Source: DASRQK01 sp040392005 (GTDB lineage Bacteria; Bacteroidota; Bacteroidia; Sphingobacteriales; Sphingobacteriaceae). Taken from it: a stretch of 64,000 nt of DNA. This document shows positions 58,528 through 64,000 of the stretch, piece by piece; the stretch's first letter is position 1; every line of letters begins with the position of its first letter. Both the position numbers and the translations under genes were made by a program. The stretch lies in NCBI GenBank assembly GCA_040392005.1, contig JBEBWT010000007.1:1-64000 (forward strand), read 5' to 3'. The notes beneath the pieces were generated by a model. It ran no database searches, was not told where the DNA came from, and worked only from the letters and a program-made list of their open reading frames with translations.

Positions 58528-60576
58528 ATGACAAAGTACGTAGAGAATTATGCGTTGGGCCAATGGGTCCGGGGAAAAACCGGGGGCCAGATGCTTTATC
58601 ATGCCATCAGCGGAGCAGAGATTGCCCTTGCTTCCTCGGAAGAGCTGGATTTCGGCGAAATGATGGATTATGCCCGCACGGTGGGTGGCTCCTCCTTGCG
58701 GAAAATGACCTTTCAGGAACGGGGACTGATGCTCAAACGGCTTGCGCTGTATCTGATGGAACGGAAAGAAGAATTTTACACCGTTTCCTGGGCAACCGGA
58801 GCCACCAGGGCTGATAGTTGGGTAGATATAGAAGGCGGAATCGGCAACCTGTTTGCCAATGCATCTTTGCGGAGGCAATTTGGTGACGAATCTTTTTATA
58901 TAGAGGGCGATACCCATAAATTGTCCAAAAACGGTACGTTCATCGGCACCCATATCATGACTCCCAGACGGGGAGTGGCCATCCATATCAATGCGTTTAA
59001 TTTTCCCGTTTGGGGAATGCTTGAAAAGATTGCGGTCAATCTGCTGGCCGGGGTGCCCGCCATTGTCAAACCGGCCACCCTCACTTCCTATTTGACCGAG
59101 GCTGTGGTACGGGCCATTGTGCAATCCGGCATTTTGCCCGCAGGAGCCCTGCAATTGATCGCCGGTTCGGCCCGTGGTATCCTGGATCATGTGCAGACAG
59201 AAGACGTGGTGACTTTCACCGGATCGGCCAGCACCGGCCAGCAACTCAAAGCCCATCCCCGGCTGATATCCGAGGGTGTTCCCTTCAATCTGGAGGCAGA
59301 CTCCCTGAATGCATGCGTGCTTGGAGAGGATGTCAGGCCGGGATCAGCAGAGTTTGACCTGTTCATCAGGGAAGTGGTGCGTGAAATGACCACCAAAGCC
59401 GGACAGAAATGTACCGCGGTCCGCCGGGCACTGGTGCCGGCCCATCTGCTGGAGGACGTGCAGATTGCCCTGGGCCAGCGACTGGCCGGTACCACGGTCG
59501 GGGATCCTCAAAAAGAAGGGGTGCGCATGGGCGCCCTGGCCGGCCGGGCCCAATTGGAAGAAGTCCGGGAAAAGGCGGCCCAGCTTGCCGCCTCGCAGGA
59601 AATCGTTTTCGGTGATCTGGAGAAAGTCGAACTGACCGGAGCAGATCCGGGCAAGGGCGCGTTTATTTCACCCATTTTGTTTCTCAACACCGACCCCTTC
59701 GGGAAAACCGATGTCCACCAGATAGAAGCATTCGGCCCGATTGCGACCCTGATGCCTTACCGCAATCTGGAGGAAGCCATCAGCCTGGCCCGGATGGGCA
59801 GGGGTTCACTGGTCTGCTCTATTGTCACCGGGGACAATGATATTGCCCGGGAATTTGTGATCAATGCGGCTTCCCTGCACGGGCGGATCGTGGTGCTGGA
59901 TACCGAGTGTGCGAAAGAATCCACCGGACACGGCTCTCCATTGCCGTTGCTGGTACATGGCGGGCCTGGAAGGGCCGGGGGAGGCGAGGAAATGGGCGGA
60001 AAAAGAGGAGTCCTGCATTATATGCAGCGCACGGCTATTCAGGGTTCTCCCAACCGGCTGACGGCCATCAGCTCCCAGTATCAGTATGGTGCGGACTACC
60101 GGGAAGACGTGCGCCACCCTTTTTCCAAGTATTTTGAGGAAATCCGGATAGGCGATACCCTGATTACGGCCAAGCATACGCTGACCCAGTCCGATATCAA
60201 CAATTTTGCAAATCTGTCCGGGGACCATTTTTATGCCCATGTGGATGCAACTTCTCTGGAGGGCACTTTGTTTGAACGCAACGTCGCACACGGATATTAT
60301 TTGCTATCCAAAGCAGCGGGATTATTCGTTCAGGCCAAAAAAGGGCCGGTATTGCTCAACTATGGCCTCGACGAATGCCGGTTTATCAAGCCCGTTTATC
60401 CCGGTTCGACCATTGGGGTACGCTTTACCTGCAAGGAAAAAATTTCCCAGGAAAAAAGGGATGCGGAGGATATCCCCAAAGGAATCGTGCGCTGGCTGGT
60501 CGATATATACGATGAAACGGGAGAAAGTGTGGCCATTGCCACCATTCTGACGATGGTCCGAATGAAAGACAGCTAA
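58528..60576 (+). CDS. paaZ: PaaZ, bifunctional oxepin-CoA hydrolase / aldehyde dehydrogenase
   Basis: A 682-residue fusion. The N-terminal about 525 residues are an aldehyde dehydrogenase: the catalytic Cys in AGQKCTAVRRA, the Glu of FNLEADSLNA, and VTFTGSASTGQQL. The C-terminal about 150 residues are a MaoC/R-hydratase domain (NFANLSGDHFYAHVDATSLEG). It hydrolyses the oxepin ring of oxepin-CoA and oxidises the aldehyde formed. Length and order match PaaZ. It lies 11 bp after paaY. Confidence 0.95.
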   Translation: MTKYVENYALGQWVRGKTGGQMLYHAISGAEIALASSEELDFGEMMDYARTVGGSSLRKMTFQERGLMLKRLALYLMERKEEFYTVSWATGATRADSWVDIEGGIGNLFANASLRRQFGDESFYIEGDTHKLSKNGTFIGTHIMTPRRGVAIHINAFNFPVWGMLEKIAVNLLAGVPAIVKPATLTSYLTEAVVRAIVQSGILPAGALQLIAGSARGILDHVQTEDVVTFTGSASTGQQLKAHPRLISEGVPFNLEADSLNACVLGEDVRPGSAEFDLFIREVVREMTTKAGQKCTAVRRALVPAHLLEDVQIALGQRLAGTTVGDPQKEGVRMGALAGRAQLEEVREKAAQLAASQEIVFGDLEKVELTGADPGKGAFISPILFLNTDPFGKTDVHQIEAFGPIATLMPYRNLEEAISLARMGRGSLVCSIVTGDNDIAREFVINAASLHGRIVVLDTECAKESTGHGSPLPLLVHGGPGRAGGGEEMGGKRGVLHYMQRTAIQGSPNRLTAISSQYQYGADYREDVRHPFSKYFEEIRIGDTLITAKHTLTQSDINNFANLSGDHFYAHVDATSLEGTLFERNVAHGYYLLSKAAGLFVQAKKGPVLLNYGLDECRFIKPVYPGSTIGVRFTCKEKISQEKRDAEDIPKGIVRWLVDIYDETGESVAIATILTMVRMKDS

Positions 60577-60641
60577 ATGGTAACCCCGGGAGAAAACAAC
60601 GAAAAGAAAACAACCGAATTTTATAGATCAACAGGAAAAAG

Positions 60642-61397
60642 ATGCAGGCAACTATTCATTCAAAAATAAAAAATGGAGTGGGGACCATTGAATTTTTTCA
60701 CCCACAGAGCAACTCCCTGCCAGGAGAACAACTGCGGGAACTGGCGGCAGCCCTTGAGACATACGGCGCCGATCCGGAGGTCCGGGTCATCGTCCTCAGG
60801 AGTGCCGGTGACCGGGCTTTCTGTGCGGGCGCATCCTTTGACGAACTCATCTCGATCGGGGATAAAGAAACCGGACGCATATTTTTCTCCGGTTTTGCGG
60901 CCGTAATCAATGCCATCCGCAGATCCCCCAAATTTGTACTGGTCAGGGTGCAGGGCAAGGCCGTCGGTGGCGGCGTGGGCATTGCGGCTGCGGGAGATTA
61001 TACCTTTGCGACCAACCATGCTGCCATCAAGCTCAGTGAGCTGGCCGTCGGGATCGGGCCTTTTGTCGTAGGCCCGGCGGTCGTCCGGAAAATCGGGGTT
61101 TCGGCATTCAGTCAGTTGAGTATCCAGGCTACTGAGTTTCAAAGCGCCCATTGGGCCCGGGAAAAAGGACTGTATGCAGAAGTACATGATTCCATTGTAG
61201 AGATGGACAGCGCACTGGAAAGACTGACCGAAAAACTGGTCGCCTCCAGCCCCGCAGCAATGGAACAAATCAAAAAAGTCGCCTGGGAAGGTACGGAACA
61301 CTGGGATGAACTGTTGGCCGCGAGGGCGGAAATCAGTGGAGAGCTTGTGCTGTCCGATTTTACCCGGCAGGCAATCCGTCAGTTTAAGGCGAAATAA
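60642..61397 (+). CDS. Enoyl-CoA hydratase/isomerase-family protein in the paa cluster
   Basis: A 251-residue crotonase. Its oxyanion-hole blocks are FCAGASFDELIS and GKAVGGGVGIAAAGDYTF, and the LSELAVGIGPFVVGPAVVRKIG region has the second crotonase glutamate. The first glutamate expected in GGGxE is replaced (GGGVGIA), so it is not a standard PaaF-type hydratase; the tail region resembles LiuC-like crotonases. It could perform the 2,3-dehydroadipyl-CoA hydration step in place of PaaF, or another reaction. Last gene of the run, 65 bp after paaZ. Confidence 0.85.
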   Translation: MQATIHSKIKNGVGTIEFFHPQSNSLPGEQLRELAAALETYGADPEVRVIVLRSAGDRAFCAGASFDELISIGDKETGRIFFSGFAAVINAIRRSPKFVLVRVQGKAVGGGVGIAAAGDYTFATNHAAIKLSELAVGIGPFVVGPAVVRKIGVSAFSQLSIQATEFQSAHWAREKGLYAEVHDSIVEMDSALERLTEKLVASSPAAMEQIKKVAWEGTEHWDELLAARAEISGELVLSDFTRQAIRQFKAK

Positions 61398-61419
61398 GAA
61401 AGCAAGCACCAACAGAGAC

Positions 61420-62544
61420 CTATTTAAACAAATTCAGGTATTGTTTAAATAGATAAACTTTTCCTCTTTTTGATCCGGTTACCTCTTTAATTATCCCCAT
61501 ATTTTCAAGATCATGAATAATATGATAGGCGGTTCTTTGAGAGACGTTTGTTGTGTCCATGATCCCCGGAACATCGATGATGGGTTTGATGAAGAGGTGA
61601 TTCAGGACCTTCAGAAGATTGGTTGCCCTTGCCCCGAAACGCTGTATTTCTGTTTCATATTGTGCCTTTAGCTTTAGAATTTCGTCAAAGGTTTTTACTC
61701 CGTCCTGAGCCGTTTCGATCACGCCGACCAAAAAAAACTTTAGCCACTGTTTCAGGTTATGGTGTGTTCTTGCGCGCATTAAATTATCATAATACAAAGA
61801 CTTATTTCTTTCAAAAAAATCAGACAAATACAGAATAGGTTTTTTAAGAATGCCTTTGTCCACCAGATATAAGGTAATTAGTAAGCGGCCTACCCTTCCG
61901 TTTCCGTCCAGAAACGGGTGGATGGTTTCAAATTGGTAGTGGATGATTCCGATCTTTATCAGATCGGGCAAGTAATAGGTGTCATTGTGTGTGAATTTTT
62001 CCAGATCGCCCATGAGCGCTCCTATGCTGGTATGAATAGGAGGCACAAATACAGCGTCACTGATAGATGCCCCGCCTATCCAGTTTTGACTGGTTCTGAA
62101 CGTTCCGGGGCTCTTGTGTTCACCCCTTACTCCCTGTAACAGGACGCGATGGGTTTCTTTTATTAAACGACTGGAGAATGGAATATTTTTAAGCATGGCA
62201 ATGGCCTGGTTCATGGCAGAAATATAATTTTGTACCTCCTCCCAGTCATCTCTTTTTTCGCTGCTGATCTCTTCTTTGCTCAAAATGGCCTCTTCTATCT
62301 TGGTTTGTGTGCCTTCGATACGGCTGCTTTGGGTTGCCTCCTTTAAAACGTGCATACTAATAAACAACTCAATATCGGGAATGTGCTCGCTGTACATATC
62401 TAACCGCCCCAATTGCCTGTCAGCTCTGGAAAGCAGCGAGAGCAACTCCATATCCTCTAACAGCCATTCTCTGTTGATTTCTTCGGGTTGAAAACTTTTG
62501 TAGTAACCCTGGCTTATCGATATTCCGGCTTTGAAGTTTTTCAT
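61420..62544 (-). CDS. Fic family protein with N-terminal inhibitory motif and C-terminal winged helix
   Basis: A 374-residue protein from the ATG at 62544 (MKNFKAGISISQG). The Fic active-site motif is HPFLDGNGRVGR near residue 205, complete with the catalytic His, so it should transfer AMP (or another nucleotide monophosphate) onto target proteins. The inhibitory helix motif (S/T)xxxE(G/N) is seen in SSRIEGT near residue 70, which places it in class II (N-terminal inhibition). The last about 70 residues (VLNHLFIKPIIDVPGIMDTTNVSQRTAYHIIHDLENMGII) form a winged helix, suggesting DNA binding. Operator-like repeats sit directly in front. It lies convergent with the paa run. Confidence 0.92.
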   Translation of the reverse strand: MKNFKAGISISQGYYKSFQPEEINREWLLEDMELLSLLSRADRQLGRLDMYSEHIPDIELFISMHVLKEATQSSRIEGTQTKIEEAILSKEEISSEKRDDWEEVQNYISAMNQAIAMLKNIPFSSRLIKETHRVLLQGVRGEHKSPGTFRTSQNWIGGASISDAVFVPPIHTSIGALMGDLEKFTHNDTYYLPDLIKIGIIHYQFETIHPFLDGNGRVGRLLITLYLVDKGILKKPILYLSDFFERNKSLYYDNLMRARTHHNLKQWLKFFLVGVIETAQDGVKTFDEILKLKAQYETEIQRFGARATNLLKVLNHLFIKPIIDVPGIMDTTNVSQRTAYHIIHDLENMGIIKEVTGSKRGKVYLFKQYLNLFK

Positions 62545-62548
62545 CTGG

Positions 62549-62578
62549 ATTTGCAATTTAAAATGCGCAATTGCAAAT
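62549..62578. promoter_or_regulatory. Inverted repeat next to fic start, operator-like
   Basis: ATTTGCAATT and AATTGCAAAT, a 10-bp inverted repeat with a 10-bp spacer, 5 bp upstream of the fic ATG. Its TTGCAA cores at 62551 and 62571 are 20 bp apart. It may bind the gene's own winged helix. Confidence 0.55.
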
Positions 62579-62607
62579 AACGGTACATTTTTACAAAAAG
62601 ACAAATC

Positions 62608-62639
62608 TTATTGCAAAAAACAGACAGTTTTTGCAATAA
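62608..62639. promoter_or_regulatory. Inverted repeat in the fic-hemW gap, operator-like
   Basis: TTATTGCAAAAA and TTTTTGCAATAA, a perfect 12-bp inverted repeat with an 8-bp spacer, with TTGCAA cores at 62611 and 62631. It lies between the divergent fic and hemW genes, so it could control either. Confidence 0.6.
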
Positions 62640-62687
62640 CGGCGTTGGTTTTGTCATTAATAATGAAAGTTGAAGTATAATTTCCCT

Positions 62688-62695
62688 TACCTTTG
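62688..62695 (+). promoter_or_regulatory. -7 element before hemW
   Basis: TACCTTTG, 4 bp before the hemW ATG at 62700. No clear -33 box. Confidence 0.45.
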
Positions 62696-62699
62696 CCAA

Positions 62700-63866
62700 A
62701 TGGCCGGCATCTATTTCCACATTCCTTTCTGTAAACAGGCCTGTCACTACTGTGATTTTCACTTTGTGACCTCCCTGAAATACAAAGAAGATATGCTGCT
62801 CGCCATGGAAAAGGAGCTGCGATGGCAACATGATGCCGGGTTTTTTGCCACCGGCACACCTGTTGAGTCCATTTATTTCGGGGGCGGGACCCCTTCCCTA
62901 CTGGAGCCGGGAGAAATCGCAGATCTGCTGGCGCTTTGTGGTAAACTATTTGATACTTCGCAGTTGCGGGAAGTGACCCTGGAGGCCAATCCGGACGACC
63001 TGACTGCGATCAGGATCGCTGGGTTCCGGGAGGCCGGCATTGACCGGCTGAGCATTGGGGTGCAGTCTTTTTTTGAAGAAGATCTGCGCTGGATGAACAG
63101 GGCGCACGGGGCCGGTGAGGCAGAAACCGCCATCCGGCTGGCACAGGAAGCAGGGCTGGACAACATCACTGCTGATCTGATCTATGGCTTCCCTTTATTG
63201 ACGGATGCGAAATGGGAGCACAACATCGCTACCATGACCGGACTTGGCATTCCCCATATTTCCGCATACAGCATGACGGTGGAGCCCCGGACCGCACTGG
63301 GAACCTGGGTGCGCAGGGGTCAGGAACCCGCCATGGATGAGGAGCAGAGCGCCCGGCAATTTGAGCTATTGATGCAGCGGCTGGCTGAAAAGGGTTATGA
63401 ACATTACGAAATTTCCAACTGGGCCTTGCCGGGCCGGGAAGCCGTCCATAACGGAAATTACTGGAAAGGACAGCCTTATCTGGGTATTGGCCCCTCGGCC
63501 CATTCCTACGATGGGCAGTACCGGCATTGGAATGTAGCCAATAATGCTAAATATATGCAGAGCATCCGGGAGTCGGGCCGGCCTGCGGCAGAAAGAGAAT
63601 TGCTGAGTGTATCCGATCGTTTCAATGAATATGTGATGACATCGCTGCGGACTTCCTGGGGGCTGGACCTGAATTGGGTAAAGCAGCAGTTTGATCCGGT
63701 TTACTGGCAGCCACTGGAAGAGGGGCTCCGCAATTTTGAAAGTCAGGCCCTGATTAGCATAAAAAATCAGGATGCTGAAAATCCCGGAGAAAGCGGTGTA
63801 TTTGTCCTGACCCCCGCGGGCAAACTCCTGGCGGACCGCATTGCCTCCGATTTGTTTTTCACATAG
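62700..63866 (+). CDS. hemW: HemW, heme chaperone (radical SAM, coproporphyrinogen oxidase-like)
   Basis: A 388-residue radical-SAM protein from the ATG at 62700. The [4Fe-4S] motif CxxxCxxC is in PFCKQACHYCDFHF near residue 10, and the substrate-binding regions YFGGGTPSLLEPG and GVQSFFEEDLRWMNRAHG follow. The C-terminal helical domain is the HemN/HemW type. The protein was once annotated as an oxygen-independent coproporphyrinogen oxidase; HemW homologues bind and deliver haem. It overlaps no gene; a longer upstream frame is not needed. Confidence 0.94.
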   Translation: MAGIYFHIPFCKQACHYCDFHFVTSLKYKEDMLLAMEKELRWQHDAGFFATGTPVESIYFGGGTPSLLEPGEIADLLALCGKLFDTSQLREVTLEANPDDLTAIRIAGFREAGIDRLSIGVQSFFEEDLRWMNRAHGAGEAETAIRLAQEAGLDNITADLIYGFPLLTDAKWEHNIATMTGLGIPHISAYSMTVEPRTALGTWVRRGQEPAMDEEQSARQFELLMQRLAEKGYEHYEISNWALPGREAVHNGNYWKGQPYLGIGPSAHSYDGQYRHWNVANNAKYMQSIRESGRPAAERELLSVSDRFNEYVMTSLRTSWGLDLNWVKQQFDPVYWQPLEEGLRNFESQALISIKNQDAENPGESGVFVLTPAGKLLADRIASDLFFT

Positions 63867-63937
63867 GGTCGCTCGGGTTTTGCAGGGGGAGCGTTCGGCT
63901 TATTTTGGGTCGGGCTGGATTTGCAATAAAATTGGCG

Positions 63938-63945
63938 TAACTTTG
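63938..63945 (+). promoter_or_regulatory. -7 element before the Stealth-type gene
   Basis: TAACTTTG, 8 bp before the ATG at 63954. No -33 TTTG at the normal distance. Confidence 0.4.
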
Positions 63946-63953
63946 TCTTTAAT

Positions 63954-64000
63954 ATGGAAATAGACTTTGTAGTGACCTGGGTGGACATGAACGACCCCCG
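63954..64000 (+). CDS. Stealth-family capsular phosphotransferase, N-terminus (runs off window)
   Basis: Only the first 15 codons are visible: MEIDFVVTWVDMNDP. The DFVVTWVDxxDP pattern is the N-terminal CR1 block of Stealth proteins, which transfer sugar phosphates during capsular or exopolysaccharide synthesis. The gene continues beyond the right edge. The assignment rests on this short motif. Confidence 0.6.
   Translation, partial: MEIDFVVTWVDMNDP

Noticed and set aside
1..64000. tRNA, rRNA, CRISPR arrays, insertion sequences and riboswitches
   Set aside because: None was recognised: no tRNA T-loop pattern in gaps, no regularly spaced direct repeats of CRISPR length, no transposase-like protein; a TPP element before thiL was looked for and not seen.

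Overview
The window comes from a member of the Bacteroidota, probably environmental, with mid-range GC. The evidence is RprX/RprY-like two-component genes, a Bacteroidota-type Ig-like lipoprotein, a fused alpha-beta 2-oxoacid dehydrogenase E1, many start codons without a Shine-Dalgarno sequence, and repeated promoters of the form TTTG-N17-20-TAnnTTTG. Nothing in the sequence fixes the genus. No tRNA, rRNA, CRISPR array or insertion sequence was recognised. The window is dense with housekeeping genes; both ends cut a gene (a metallophosphoesterase on the left, a Stealth-type phosphotransferase on the right).

Layout. 1-10 kb: phosphoesterase, phosphopantetheinyl transferase, dcd, prfB (with an intact programmed frameshift), a small membrane protein, a serine hydrolase, a CoA-binding protein, lpxK and uvrA. 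10-21 kb: response regulator and histidine kinase, OmpA-like lipoprotein, a YtxH/holin-like envelope cluster, GDP-fucose synthase, cysS, a secreted NTF2-like protein, a SurA-like chaperone, acs. 21-27 kb: a complete seven-gene Mrp Na+/H+ antiporter operon (mrpA to mrpG, minus strand). 27-32 kb: PhnA-like protein, two lipoproteins, thiL and nadA. 32-38 kb: an AT-rich gap between nadA and nadB with perfect DnaA boxes, then nadB, a gamma-carbonic-anhydrase-like gene, an Ig-like lipoprotein, mnmG, and two perfect 16-bp parS-type palindromes beside mnmG. 38-48 kb: ABC-F protein, TlpA-like thioredoxin, LemA/TPM trio, dienelactone hydrolase, ABC exporter, FAD oxidoreductase. 48-61 kb: one long plus-strand run with a fused E1 followed by paaE-A-B-C-D-G-H-I-J-Y-Z and a crotonase, i.e. 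aerobic phenylacetate degradation through the ring epoxide to acetyl-CoA and succinyl-CoA. 61-64 kb: a Fic protein with a phased operator-like region, hemW, and the start of a Stealth gene.

The most interesting signals are (1) a candidate chromosome origin at about 32.2-33.1 kb, supported by clustered DnaA boxes and by two parS sites about 6 kb away next to mnmG; (2) a set of TAnnTTTG -7 elements 0-8 bp in front of start codons, suggesting leaderless mRNAs; (3) imperfect tandem repeats that begin at the stop codon of the upstream gene in several intergenic gaps, mostly inside the paa cluster; and (4) four TTGCAA hexamers spaced 20/40/20 bp in front of the fic gene. None of these could be tested here by computation or database search.
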